64,000 nt of DNA from Poecilobothrus nobilitatus (GCA_947095535.1 OX352772.1:182522240-182586239); one strand, 5' to 3'. Positions 46,481 through 58,065 are shown, counted from the first letter of the stretch. Notes: generated by a model from the letters alone, not told the origin. Translations and numbers: made by a program.

Positions 46481-47292
46481 AAATATTTGTCTATATAATA
46501 CTGCGAAGAAAATAAAAAAATTAAGCAGTGTGTAAAACCGAAGCTTTTAATTTAAAATATAAAATCGCAATAATATTTTCAATTAAATTTTGATTTTTTT
46601 GTGTGTAACATTTTCTTAATTTTATGCTATCTTTTATGTTTTCCAACCAATAATATAAATATATGAATGAATTTATAGCTATATAGTTATAGATTTATTT
46701 TTTTTTTAATTTTAAAGTAACACAATATCCACATATATTTGAAAAATTCAAAATTTAATTGAAAATATTATTGCGATTTTGTATTTTAAATTGTGTATTT
46801 TAAATATTTAAAAACAATTAAAGTGGCCTTTCATATTAAAATTTGTTGTTCTTTTTTTCTATTTGTTTTTATTTCTGTTTTACTTTCTTTTGTTTCCTGT
46901 TATCTAAGCTAAGGTACTTCTTATATTGTTTTTTAAATATTAAATTTTTACAGTAGTACTCATAGATAATATGTGGTATTATTACCTATGACCTATACTT
47001 AATTTATTACCTATACTGACAGAACATTCTGAATTTTTTCTTGTTCGTTTATGTTTACTGTGTACGTACATATATGTATTTAACAAATAGGCTTTAAAAA
47101 TATTTAAAAACAATCAGTAACATTTTTAATTCTTTTTTTTCTATTCGTTTATATTTTTCTTCGCAGCATTACATTTTACTTTTTTTTTGTCTTTTGTTAT
47201 CTACGCTAAGGTACTTCTTTTATTTTTTTTAAATATATGTAGATATTGTGTTACTTTAAAATTAAAAAAATAATAAATCTATAACTATATAC
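46481..47292. other. AT-rich region with inverted-repeat arm
   Basis: No gene seen. The segment 46528-46610 (GCAGTGTGTAAAACC, then TATAAAATCGCAATAATATT) recurs inverted at about 48237-48345. A closer inverted copy lies at about 46728-46800. Confidence 0.6.
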
Positions 47293-48212
47293 TTATCAAT
47301 TCATTTTTTTTTTGTCAATTTTAATTTAATTTTTATATTTAAATTTATATTTAATTTTTTTTCTTGTTTATGTTTCATTAAATTAGTTATTGAAATTATT
47401 TTCAATTTAATCACTTTTTATGATTTTATGTGAATTTTATTATAAAATAATTATTATTTATAAGAATTAATTAATTGTTTAAATATTTAAAAAAGAAAAA
47501 AGTGGTTTTTGAATATTTTTTCCGCGGTTTAAAAAAAAAACACGTCTGATCAGTTTGACAGCTATACCACGTTGAGATCATTAGGTTCCTGAGTCATTGG
47601 GCATAACGGTCTCGAATTCAAACAAGCTTCAATTTGGGTTAAAATGGTTGAAAATTCCTCATATGTTGAAGTGGAATTTCCCACAATCCTTTTTAAATGC
47701 CATTTTGTGGATTTAACTCGAGCTTCCTAAAGGCCGCCAAAATGTGGAGAACCTGGTGGAATGAATTTAAAATCTACTTCTTCATTTTCGAAATTGGAGG
47801 TCAAGGCGAATCCCAGTTGTTGTTTCATTAAATTGTACTGCTTGGCGAGTTTTTTGCTAGCTGAGATGAAATTTGTACCATTATGACAGTAGCATTTGCC
47901 TCTTCTTGCAGCAAATCTTTTATATGCAACAATGTAGCCGTTTACGGTAAGATCAGTAACTAGCTCTAAATAGTTTTTACTGCTATACAAATGAATAGTG
48001 CAACGTAAGCTTTGTAGTGTGATGGTTTTCGTTTATTATGCGTTTTTAATTCGAATGGACCACAGTAATCTAAACCGGAACATGTGAACGGTGTAGTGAA
48101 GTTGAGTCGGTCTGGAGGTAACGCCACATCAACTGGTTTTGTGGTTTTACTTTTTGTCGGTAACAAGGCAAAAATTTGTGAATAATAAATCGTATTGTAT
48201 TCCTGGCGTTGA
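47293..48212 (-). repeat. Duplicate of 41696-42617: retrotransposon 5' end plus BEL integrase
   Basis: About 920 bp that copies a segment spanning the retrotransposon/BEL junction. 47293-47567 equals the 5' end of the inserted element; CACGTT is at 47568-47573; 47574-48212 is BEL integrase (LDYCGPFELKTHNKRKP, CHNGTNF, HFGGL then the same TAG stop). Since it includes both sides of an insertion junction, it must have been copied after that insertion. Confidence 0.9.
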
Positions 48213-48236
48213 AACTATACTTGTAACCTCATTCAT

Positions 48237-48549
48237 ATTGAATTGAAAATATTATTGAAATTGAAAATATTATTGCGATTTTATATTTTAAAATGTGGAA
48301 AATACTTTAAATTAAAAGCATTGGTTTTACACACTGCTTTATTTTTCTGAATTGAATTCTGTATTGAATTCGCAGTATTGAATTTTTTGTTTTTTCAATT
48401 TTTCTGTTATAAACGTTAAAGACTTTTTAAATAATTCTTATAAATATTTGATGAAGTATGACTTTTACGTTTTCTTATTGAAAATATTTAAAAACAATCA
48501 AAGTAGCCTTTCGTATATTTCGCTTCGCAGCATTCCATTTTACTTTTTT
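48237..48549. other. AT-rich spacer with the partner inverted-repeat arm
   Basis: About 48237-48345 is the inverted partner of 46528-46610. No gene seen in the rest. Confidence 0.5.
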
Positions 48550-49640
48550 TTGTTTTCATGATAAAGTAACTATATACATACATAGAGTATTTACATGGAA
48601 GAAAAAAGTTCGTAATTTCGAAAATCAACTTGATCGTATTTTAGTTTATTTTTATTTTAGTTTTTTTTTGTTTGTATGTCAATCGATGTATGTACATCTG
48701 CATATATTTCTTCGTATAACTTTTTCGACTTCTTAAAATAAAGAAAAAACCTCGATTCTACCTCGATTTTTTATCAATCAATTTTAGATGTTTTCATAAC
48801 CCAACCATAGGTACAAGAATTATTATTGCAAAAGTAGAAAATATGAAAAAATGTGTACATATATTAATATAAATTTAAAGTTATTTTCATCCCCTCTAAA
48901 AAATATACTTTTTTCTTTTTAATCAATTAAATATTTTCTAAGTAATTCTTACAATATTTTAAAAATTCAAACGCCAAGCTATTTAGTTTAATAGCAGACT
49001 AAAGCATATTTATTACCAGAATGTAATGATCCACTGTTGAGACAATCAAAAAGTTTATCAAACACTAATACAAAATTTTTGCAACTACTTTAGTAACACT
49101 TTTTAAGCCAGACGTTTCTATTATTGTTCTAATAGCGGCACTCACTGTTCTAATTATTTGTGTTGCTAATTTAACTCTATTTTTTCAAAAGTATTCGGAT
49201 GTTGTCTGTATAATGTGGTATACATCTTAGTTGTTCTATTTATTTGAACATCTCATAATAACTTAGATAACTTTAAAGCTTATAATACCATCTGAGGTTT
49301 TTTAATTAATGTAATTCTAAGAGATTTAATTAGATGGGGAAAATCGAATATGCAAAAAATGTTTTATTATTATAATTAAAAAATGGTTTATCAGGTGTTA
49401 TTTCTAACAACGAAAAAATACCAATATAATAAAAATAAATAAATAAAAATACAATATGGTTGTAATACCAATATCGAACAAGCTTATCAAATATTTTTAA
49501 TAATTTCTAAAAGTGTTACAAGACGAATATCTGTATTCTATATTTTATATTCTGAAAATAAAATTTAAAAGTGTTACGAAAGGAAAATCTGTATAGAAAT
49601 GTATGTATGTATGTATTTCCATACCTCAGTTACAAAACAA
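48550..49640 (-). mobile_element. P-like relic in inverted orientation, copy e
   Basis: Reverse complement of the family seen at 3780-5060. The 3' block (CGATTTTTTATCAATCAATT near 48763-48782) comes first, then transposase blocks at 49020-49200 (SGSLHSGNKYAL-like, SVKEVSQKF-like, ETSGLKSVTK-like, AAIRT), and the DFPHLIKSLR block near 49325-49350 broken by one base. The ATAGAATACAGATATTCG block follows near 49530. The subterminal inverted repeat is absent beyond 49640. Confidence 0.7.
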
Positions 49641-50831
49641 ATTCTCTTTCTTGTTTCTATTTACTAAATATTGTCATAACAATTAACTAATTTAACTCCA
49701 ATTAACTAATGAAATTTAATTTTAGAAAATGCATACCAAGGAAAAGATTGGAACTGGATCTAGTTGTCATAGTATAAACAGTAACAAAGAGAATTTTCTT
49801 AAGAATAGCAGATTCATTTAATGGCCAAATTTTGAACTTTGTCATTTCTTATATCCAATTTATCCAACAAGCCACATTTATAACATTCCAAAAAATTAGT
49901 AAAGTTTTATTTTTGTATATAGTGTTAAATACTTAACTGATGAACTATAACATTTCATTAATAAAATAATTAATCTATAATATAATATTTGATTAATATA
50001 CAAAAAAAAATGTAAATTATTCTATTTAGAACCCATTAATTTGCAAAAATTTAATATAATTTCCGGAATCCGCTTTGTTAATCTTTTTGTTGGAATATTA
50101 GCAATTTTTGAAAATTTCTTTCTAAAAAATGTATAACAATTTGTGTATCGTTAGTAATTTGTTGTTTAATCCTAAAACTAAACAAGTAAATGTAACAGTA
50201 AGTCGATGCAACCGACTTATTAATACCCTACACCTGAATAATTCGAATTAAATTAAAAATCCATAAGTTTTTTGGCAGCTGCTTGAACTTCTTCCCTTTT
50301 CTGTCTTATTCAACTCGAATTTCAGGAACGTAAAAGAGGCATCCTCTTGGGATATGCTTGACACCTTTGTAAAAAATTTAAGTTTCAATCTTTATTAATT
50401 TCGAAGATTGTTAGTCCTTGAGAGGTGTGTGGCAGGTACCCGAATTGCCACTCCAATTCATCGAATCCATCTCAGGAACATAAAGAAAACATGCCAGAAC
50501 CCCATTGAACTAAATTTAAAGGTTCTACTTTTGTTGGTATTGGAGATATGCTCGTTGCTCTTGTGCTCGTCCGGAAGTTTCCAAAATACGAATCCATGGT
50601 TCAATTTCTTTCAAATGTCAGTTTCCAATTTTACAGAAAAGGAAACATAACAGAACACCTTTGTACTAAAAATAAAAGTTCTATCTTTGTTGGTTGTGGA
50701 GATATACTCGTTTGCTCTGGGGCTCGTCCGGAAGTTTCCAAGATTCGAACCCATGGACTAAATCCTCACAAATTTCAGAAACATAAATCAAACATGAAGG
50801 AACACCATTCTGCCTAATTTAAAGGTTATAT
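48992..50831. repeat. Segmental duplication, first copy (partner 62161-64000)
   Basis: TAGCAGACTAAAGC at 48992 and at 62161 start a match that runs at a constant offset of 13169 to the window end. I noticed only about ten single-base differences, for example at 49072, 49896 and 50370. The true right end is beyond what the second copy shows. Confidence 0.9.
49641..50382. other. Non-coding part of the duplicated segment
   Basis: No gene seen. A hairpin TAAGTCG-ATGCAAC-CGACTTA lies at 50199-50219, followed by TTAATACCCTACACC, a pattern I associate with dipteran dispersed repeats. The array with a 147-bp period begins a little downstream. Confidence 0.55.
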
Positions 50832-51232
50832 CTTTGTTGCTTTTGGAGATAATATCATTTGCTCTGAGGCTCGTTCGGAAGCTTCCAAAATCCGAACCCA
50901 AGGACCAAATCCGCTCAAATTTCAGAGACCTAAATCAAACATGAAAGAACACCATTCTGCTAAATTTAAAGGTTATATCTTTGTTGTTTTTGGAGATAAT
51001 CTCATTTGCTCTGGGGCTCGTTCGGAAGCCTCCAAAATCCACACCCATAGATCATATCCTCTTAAATTTCAGAAACATAAATCAAACAGGAAGGAACATC
51101 ATTGTAAAAAATTTAAAGGTTCTATCTTTGTTAGTTTTAGAGATAATCTCGTTTGCTCTGGGGCTCGTTCGGAAGCTTCCAATGTACAAATCCATGGTTC
51201 AAATTCTTTCAAATGTCAGTTTCCAATTTTAT
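50383..51232. repeat. Tandem array with 147-bp period
   Basis: Unit starts, judged by TTTAAAGGTTCTATCTTTGT or variants, are at about 50383, 50521, 50677, 50824, 50971 and 51118, spaced 138, 156, 147, 147 and 147 bp. Common parts include TTTGCTCTGGGGCTCGT, CGGAAG(T/C)TTCCAA, and AAATTTCAGAAACATAAATC. Open frames across it are by-products of the repeat. The array stops abruptly at 51232 in retrotransposon sequence. The second copy begins at about 63552. Confidence 0.85.
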
Positions 51233-52023
51233 AGTTTTGGAGCCCCAACTAGCGACTTTAGTTAGATCATCGTTAACCGTATTGGTCATAGACAGCCTAG
51301 CTATGTCAATTGCGGGGGTTGTGGCATTTGACTTTCTCGCAAAATTATAAGATGCCACCAGAGTGCTGTCGTCGCTGAAACTGTAAATTGGATTGAAGGT
51401 TGAAGATAGAAGATCGTTGACAAAAATCAAAAAGAGAGTAGGTGCAAGGACGGATTCTTATGGAACGTCAGCGTTTATTTGAAATGTGTCAGACGTGTAG
51501 CCGCCGACCAGAATACGAAAACAACGATTCGAAAGATAGTCTTCAATCCATTTGCATAAAACTGAACCAAGACTTAGAGCTTGACATTTGTTCAACAGAG
51601 CAGCATGCCATACTTGATCAAAAGCTTTCGAAATATCGAGAGCAACAACAATACATTCACAAGAGTAGTGAATCGGTTGCTTCTAAAACCGTTTTGGCGA
51701 TCATGTAAGATCCCCCTATCGTCTAAATATTTCTTGAGCTTAGAGTTGATAGTTTCCATAACTTTGGAATTGATCGAAATGATAGCTGTAGGTCTATAGT
51801 TTGAGGGTTCGCTTTTGTCATCTTTTTTGGGAATTGGGGAAACATGAGAAACCTTCCACTGACTGGCATAGATACCAGTCGAAAACGAAAGGTAAAAAAG
51901 GTTGCGCAAAGGTTTCGAAATGGAGAAGGCAGTATTTTTTGGAACCATGGCAGGGATTCCATCAGGCACAGTGGACTTTTTATCATTCAGATTCTTCAGA
52001 ACTTTCCTGAAGTTTACATGCAT
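51233..52023 (-). pseudogene. Internal fragment of a Jockey/BS-like retrotransposon RT
   Basis: Minus strand. Frame 51592-52023: LNDKKSTVPDGIPAMVPKNT, ASQWKVSHVSPIPKKDDK, SNYRPTAIISINSKVMETI, LHDRQNGFRSNRFTT. After frame changes, 51209-51430 gives IFVNDLLSSTFNPIYSFSDD and TLVASYNFARKS, then DLTKVASWGSK. Motif C is FSDD. The motif A region near 51500-51600 is damaged. It is cut at both ends: at 51232 it abuts the 147-bp array, and near 52030 it abuts AT-rich sequence. It differs in sequence from the other retrotransposons in the window. Confidence 0.82.
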
Positions 52024-52029
52024 ACTACA

Positions 52030-53395
52030 TATTAAACTATATGCAAGCGCATACTAAAATAATACATTATTTTTTATACAATTTCAATTATTATATTTAT
52101 TTAGTTTTAACTAACAAAAATACTTTATTCTTTAATTTAACAATTTTCAATTTAAATAGCCAGTTAGTTCCTTAGAAATTTTAATTAACAATTTACTTAT
52201 TAATTACGTTAATTTACTAATAAAAAACACAATTATCGTAGAATTATCTAAAATACAAATATTATATTGTTTTCTAACTTTATTAACTAAAAAAAGGTTA
52301 GGTAAAAGATTATTTACTACACTTTTCACTTTAGTAACCACTCACAATTATGTAATTTTTATTTTTACTTTAATTAGCAATTTTAATTTTATTAATAATT
52401 CACTTGGTACTATTTTAATCTTATTTCTTATAATTAGTTATTATATTTATGCATATTTTATTCAATAAATTCACTTAAATTAAAACAAAACACATATTAT
52501 AATATTTACCTTTTTGGTACCTCACAATATTTACACTATAAACTTAACCAATTAATTTTTTATGATTTACTTTTTTCATTTTTCGATTATAATTTTTATA
52601 ATCATGTGTCAAATTATGTGTTAAAAAATATTTTTTTTTTATTTTTTCAACAATTACTAGAAAATCCCCTGTGCAATTGCACAAATTCTATAGATTCAAA
52701 AATATTTACGTTATCATACTGACTCCCTTAATAAACTACCTAAAAATTTCATTTTTACATCAGCACCATTAAAAAAAACGTTGAAATCACTTACTACTTG
52801 TAATAGAAAAAAAACATAAAACAAATCTAAACACAGAAAATTAAAAATGTTAGGTACAGTTTATTAATTTATTCTCGCCGTTTTTTCGTGGCGATAATTT
52901 TTGACAGTTTTTTAATTATTGAGAAAAAATGGTCCAAGCTAAAAACACATTCAGAGTAAAAGTTCGTGCCGATATCTCAAAAATTGTTTGAAACACATGT
53001 ATAAAGTGCACAATAAAAACCGGCGAGAAACCAACCAGCACCAACCGCTACGACATTTTTTTTTGTTACATTTAAAACACTCCCAATAATCGAAATAATT
53101 TTAATATTTGTTAAAATTTTACTCTCTATTTTTCTTTAGTTTTAAAAAAAAAAAATTTATGTCGATGAAAAACAGTTGTTTTCGCCGCTAAATTACTTCA
53201 ATTACCAAAACTACTTTCAAGTTTTTTGCGTTTATTTTTTTTTTGCTTGAAAAAAATTTGCTGAATTTATTTTATTTAAATGTACTTTGGAAGAGGTCTT
53301 TGGTATATTTAATAAAAGATTCATGTCTCTGATAATGTAATTTCATAAATTTTCGGGGTCTTTTTTTGTGACGGTCGTTTTCGACAGCTTTTTAA
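52030..53395. other. AT-rich region, no gene seen
   Basis: Long A/T tracts. A GTGCAATTGCAC palindrome lies near 52671. From about 52880 phrases such as GACAG(T/C)TTTTTAATT appear that recur at 53380 and 55130. Confidence 0.45.
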
Positions 53396-53399
53396 TTTA

Positions 53400-54760
53400 A
53401 TGGTCTAATAATAAATTAGTACAAAATTATGAATCTATTGTGAGAAAAGGCTTCTAAAATGATATTTTCTATGTTATTTTTTCTTTTTTTTTAAGAAAAA
53501 TATCCATTTCTATAATATTTAGTAAGTTTCTGATTTCTGTTATGAAATATAATTAGCTAAGTCTGCCGAATTTTATATTAATAAAAAAAATTCGAATATT
53601 TTATATTATATCAAAAATTCAGCTTAAAAAATCAAAATTCCAACCTAAATAAACAAAACTACTATAAAGTCTGTTGCGAAGCTTTTACCAGCTTTTATAA
53701 TAGTGAAAACAAAATCAAGAATTAAATCGGCCTATTATTTTTTTCTTATAAATATAAGGCTTACTATAAACTTTGCTCTTTTCACTTTCAGGTCTTTTAA
53801 TTTTAATAAGAGTATTTTCATTTTTTTCAAAACAAAGAGTCATTTGAAATCTGCCAACAGAAGAATAATAATTTATTTTTAATTTACCGCTGCGACCAGT
53901 TCATAATGGATGTGGCGGTCAAATTTAAAAATTAAAAATTTGCTTTAAATTTTGTGTCGAAAGTACTTTTTAAAAAGTAAACATTTGTGTCTCTGATAAG
54001 ACTTTTAGTCGAAGATTTGTGTCTCTGATAATAAAATTTTAAATTATTAAATAAAATATTTTTTTTTTACATGTTGGCAAGGTCTTATCATTATATTGTG
54101 TATATTATCAGAAATTCAATCATTAATTTCAGGTATTATATTATCTGATCTGATTAATAAATTTTATTTTTTTCCATGGCTAACAATATTATTAATGGTC
54201 TAATAATAAATTAGTACAAAATTATGAATCTTTTGTGAGAGAAGGCTTCTAAAATGATATTTTCTATATATTTTTTTTTAAGAAAAATATCCGTTTCTAT
54301 AATATTTAGTAAGTTTCTGACTTTTGTTATGAAATATAATTATCTAAGTCAGCCGAATTTTACATTAATAAAAAAATTTCGAATATTTTATGTTATACCA
54401 GTTCTACCGAAAATTTAGCTTAAAAATCTAAATTTCAACCTAAATAAACAAAACTATTTTAAAGTACGTTACGAAGCTTTTACCAGCTTTTATACTAATG
54501 AAAACAAAATCAAGAATAAAATCGGCCTATTATTTTTTTCTTATAAATATGAGGTTTACTATAAACTTTGCTCACTCTCACTTTTTCACTTTCAGGTGTT
54601 TTAATTTTATTAAGAGTACCTATTTTTATTTTTTTTTTCAAAAACAAAGATTGAAAATGCCAACAGAAGATTAATAATTTATTTTTAATTTACCGCTGCG
54701 ACCAGTTCATAATGGACGTGGCGGTCAAATTTAAAAATTAAAAATTTGCTGAATTTATTT
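53400..54760. repeat. Direct repeat of about 550 bp, two copies 795 bp apart
   Basis: Copy 1 is about 53400-53950 and copy 2 about 54195-54755. They share TGGTCTAATAATAAATTAGT, AGGCTTCTAAAATGATATTT, AATCGGCCTATTATTTTTTT and TACCGCTGCGACCAGTTCAT. Between and after them TTTGTGTCTCTGATAA occurs several times (about 53983, 54018, 54829, 54911). Confidence 0.75.
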
Positions 54761-55757
54761 TGATTGAAAATGTGTTTTTTAAGTATGTACTTTTCCTTTT
54801 TTGACTGTACTCACTTTTAATGAAGGATTTGTGTCTCTGATAATACTTCTAGTGTAAAATTTGGTCACTCGTAATAATATTTACTAAATTTATTTATATT
54901 TTTAATGAACGGTTTGTGTCTCTTGATAATACTTTGAGTCAAAAATTTGTGTCTTTGGTAATAAAATTTTAAATTATTAAATAAATATGCAGAAATATCA
55001 TCATTGCCAGTTTAGTTTACATTCAGTGTGAGTGTTTTATTATAGATATAAAATATATTTTTTTACATGTTGGCAAGGTCTCGCCAACATCTTGTGTATT
55101 ATATTATAGATTCAGTGATTGTTTTTTTAACAGCTTTTTATTAACTTGGTTGGGTAAATGATGGAATCTTAGAAGCCATTTTAAACACACTTCCCGTTGA
55201 GCTAGAGACTTGAAATTTTCTTTATTAGATCAGATTCCGATGACAATACATGATTTTAAAATAATAATATCGAAAAACATTAGAGAAATTAGCTTAATTT
55301 CAAAATTAAATTTTCATACAAAGATATAACAGAATTATTACAGAACCGAAATAAAACATTTTATCTAAATTTACTAAACTCACCAATGCCAATACCAATA
55401 CGTATACATAAATGTGTTTTTTTTCTATAAAAGACTATTGTTTTTTATGTAGACCATTGCATTGTATGCGTATATATCCATAGGTACATACTTCAAAAAA
55501 TGTAATAATATGTGCTTCGAAAATATTTTTGATTTGAAAGCGATGAATTTGAAAGATATGAATGTGTAAACAAATTAATGTGCCGCAATTGAGAACACAG
55601 TGTAAAATTTAATATGAATTTACTTAAAATTTAGTAAGCAAGTGTTAAATTTAAGTTTTTTTTTCATCAAATCAATTGATTTTTAGTATACATTTTTATT
55701 TATATAAGCAGCGTGTGTTTATTTATAATATTTATATAGATATGTATTTTTCCTTTA
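54761..55757. other. AT-rich region with short repeats, no gene seen
   Basis: Contains an 8-bp perfect hairpin ATGTTGGC-AAGGTCTC-GCCAACAT at 55067-55090; its left arm also occurs near 54070. Otherwise AT-rich. Confidence 0.45.
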
Positions 55758-55952
55758 TTAATTATAATTAAAATAGGGCTTTTCTTTCGAAACTCTTAAC
55801 ATATTAAAATCGCATATTATGGCCCTAACATTGATATCTAAATTGGGAGCTACCTTTAAATTAAGATATATTAGGGAATGATGATCTGCACCACTAATGC
55901 CTTTTTCTGAAGTATAAAAACTAAGAATATACTTCCAATTATGTAAAAACAT
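55758..55952 (-). pseudogene. Fragment of a second P-element-type transposase
   Basis: The minus-strand frame of 64 codons reads LHNWKYILSFYTSEKGISGA, then HSLIYLNLKVAPNLDINVRA and IICDFNMLRVSKEKPYFNYN. The order Trp-Lys...Leu-Ser...Ser-Gly-Ile, then Asn-Leu-Lys, then Val-Arg-Ala-Ile-x-Cys-Asp and finally Lys-Pro-Tyr-Phe is the start of the RNase H-like domain in P/THAP9 transposases, just before the DFPHL motif found in the other family here. It is a different lineage from the 3780-5060 family because the overlapping stretch (SADKPFFNYNN there) differs. No more of the gene is seen on either side. Confidence 0.6.
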
Positions 55953-56403
55953 TAAACAACAAAAAGAATATATTAAAAATAAGAAATCCAGTCTTTTTTA
56001 AAAATAGTAAATAACAACAATATTTTTCTTTTCAATAACAATAATTATGAATTAATCATAAAATATATGTTATGTACATACATACATCGTACATATCTAC
56101 ATCGTCTAGAAAAAGCAAAATAATTTTTTTTTAATTCAAAAACATTAGCATTTAGTTAGAAGTAAGCAATTTAATATATTCTCAATTACATACTTTTAAA
56201 ACCAAATTTTTTTACTACATATCGCTGTTAGGCAAGTGCAACCTCGTAAATCGTAGTTTTTTAAAAAACACTTTTTTTTTACAAATCGATTCAAAAATTA
56301 TCAATACACATACCTTCATTTTACAGAAAGTTATATTTTTATTATTTTCCCCTAAATTTGAAAATAGTGGCACCTCGCATTTTGTAGAGGAATTAAAATA
56401 AGC
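55953..56403. other. AT-rich spacer, no gene seen
   Basis: A small hairpin CCTC...GAGG lies near 56373-56391. Nothing else recognised. Confidence 0.4.
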
Positions 56404-56450
56404 AGTGAAAACTCGTATAATTGTATATTATAATTATACGAGTTTTCACT
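56404..56450. repeat. Perfect 19-bp-stem palindrome upstream of the unassigned gene
   Basis: AGTGAAAACTCGTATAATT (56404-56422), a 9-nt loop, and the exact reverse complement (56432-56450). It lies about 110 bp before the first ATG of the following gene. It could be a terminal structure of a DNA transposon or an independent mini-insertion. Confidence 0.85.
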
Positions 56451-56559
56451 CTGTCAAAATTTTATAAGGGGATTTCCGTGATAATATTTACGAGTTATCA
56501 CAATATTAACAAAGTTAAATTATTGTTTTTAGCACAGTTTTGAAATTAATGTGTTATAA

Positions 56560-58065
56560 ATGAGTTCTAGTAATTCGTTTAGAGCAATTTTTCCTGAAGA
56601 GGAAAGTGAAATGTGTGAAATTATAGAAAATCCTATTGAAATTATAAATTTGGACCTATATGACACACAAAAGGACAACCCAATTAAAATTGAAAAAAAT
56701 GAAAATAATAATGAATGTAAGTGCTTAATGGTTTCCAATTTTTTCAATAAAAATAGAGTAATTATAGTAATAAAATGTTCGTAATAGGCCAAAACGTCTC
56801 TAGAAGTTCAAGGAATTTACTACAAATTGAAACTGATAATTTACTTGACTTATCTAAAATACTTGACTATCGGCTTTACATGATACTGATAATGATTCAT
56901 TTCGAAATTGACCTGATTTATTCAATGATTGCCATTTAGAAACAGATATTGGATCTGAAACTCAATCAATAGTTTTTGCATCTGAAAGTGATATAGAAAC
57001 ACATCTGTCCTCTAAAACACCACCGGCTTCACATGATTTTTATAATGATTCAATTCAAAATTCATCTGATTTATTCAACGATAGAAATATAGAAACAGAT
57101 ATTGGATCTGAAACTCAATCAATAGTTCGTGCATATGAAAGTGATATAGGAACACATCTGGTATCTGAAACAACACCGGCTTCATATGTATCGACAACTG
57201 AAGCACAAACTGATGGAATAAATATTCTAGGAACAAGAAAACGTAAGGCTAATAAAAAGGAATGGGTTGATTTCCAAAATAAAAACTCCGTGAAAAAGGA
57301 AAGAAATATATAGGCTGGGAAAAAACTGAGAATGGTATGAGAAAGAGGGAAGAAAAAAAAAACGAAAGGAAAATGGGTCCAACATGCACTTCAGAAGCAT
57401 GTAAAAAGTCCAAAAGATTCAAGTGCAATGAAATAACAGAAAAGGAAAGACAGGAGCTGCATACTTACTTTTGGTGTAAAATGTCATGGAAACAAAAGAA
57501 GACATATGTGTCTACTTTAATTTCAGAAAAGACGGTTAAAAGCAGACAAGATTCACAAAGTATATTAAAAAGAAAATTTTCTTTAGAATATAATATTAAA
57601 ATAAAGAACCGTGAAATGTTAAGGGTTTGTAAAAAAATGTTTTTATCGACTTTTTCTATTGGAAAATGGTCAGTTCGAGAATGGGTCAGAAATTTACATA
57701 AAGAAGTCACTAAAACCAATGAAACGAACAAACAAACGCGATTAAAAACTACTACAATAGAAAATCAATTCTTAAAAAATTTTTTTGATAAAATTCCTAA
57801 ATTACCTTCTGATTATTGTAGACAAAAAAGTTGTAATACAAAAAAGTTGTACATAGTACCTTCTACCTTCCTTACGTAGTACCTTCTACCTTGTACCTTC
57901 TCATTATTGTAGACGTAATACAAAAAAGTTGTACGTAGAACCCACATTCAAAAATACTTTTAATAGCTTATATGAGGAGTATAAACAATCTTGCGAAATT
58001 GATGAAAACTATAATTTCAAACCTCTTTCTAAACGTAGTTTTGACAGAATGGCTGAAGATTCCTG
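56560..58065 (+). pseudogene. Unassigned intron-containing gene, probably transposon-derived, broken
   Basis: Exon 1 (56560-56716) starts MSSSNSFRAIFPEEESEMCE. GTAAGT at 56717 and TAATAG ending at 56787 bound a 71-nt intron, and splicing keeps the frame (NNNEC-QNVSRSSRN). Then come two acidic tandem repeats of about 45 residues (LFNDCHLETDIGSETQSIVF; LFNDRNIETDIGSETQSIVR). A basic part follows (GTRKRKANKKEW), then from 57337 a Cys/Lys segment (PTCTSEACKKSKRFKCNEIT), SWKQKKTYVSTLI, VCKKMFLSTFSIGKWSVREW and SDYCRQKS. A short local duplication near 57850-57900 leads to HYCRRNTKKLYVEPTF, LYEEYKQSCEID and PLSKRSFDRMAED. I recall similar Cys-rich proteins with a HYCR...YLEP motif in many insect genomes, mostly transposon-linked, but cannot name the family. 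Frameshifts near 56870 and 57285, a stop near 56910 and a missing 3' end mark it as dead. Confidence 0.65.

Noticed and set aside
50735..50760. GATTCGAACCC-like string that resembles a tRNA/SINE B box on the minus strand
   Set aside because: No A box at the right distance, no cloverleaf, and the string is a variable part of the tandem unit.
50383..51232. Possible CRISPR-like array
   Set aside because: The units are fully repeated over 147 bp with no short repeat/unique spacer alternation, and the genome is eukaryotic.
50408..51350. Several overlapping open frames in the 147-bp array
   Set aside because: They recur with the repeat unit in different frames and have no start context or homology; they are repeat by-products.
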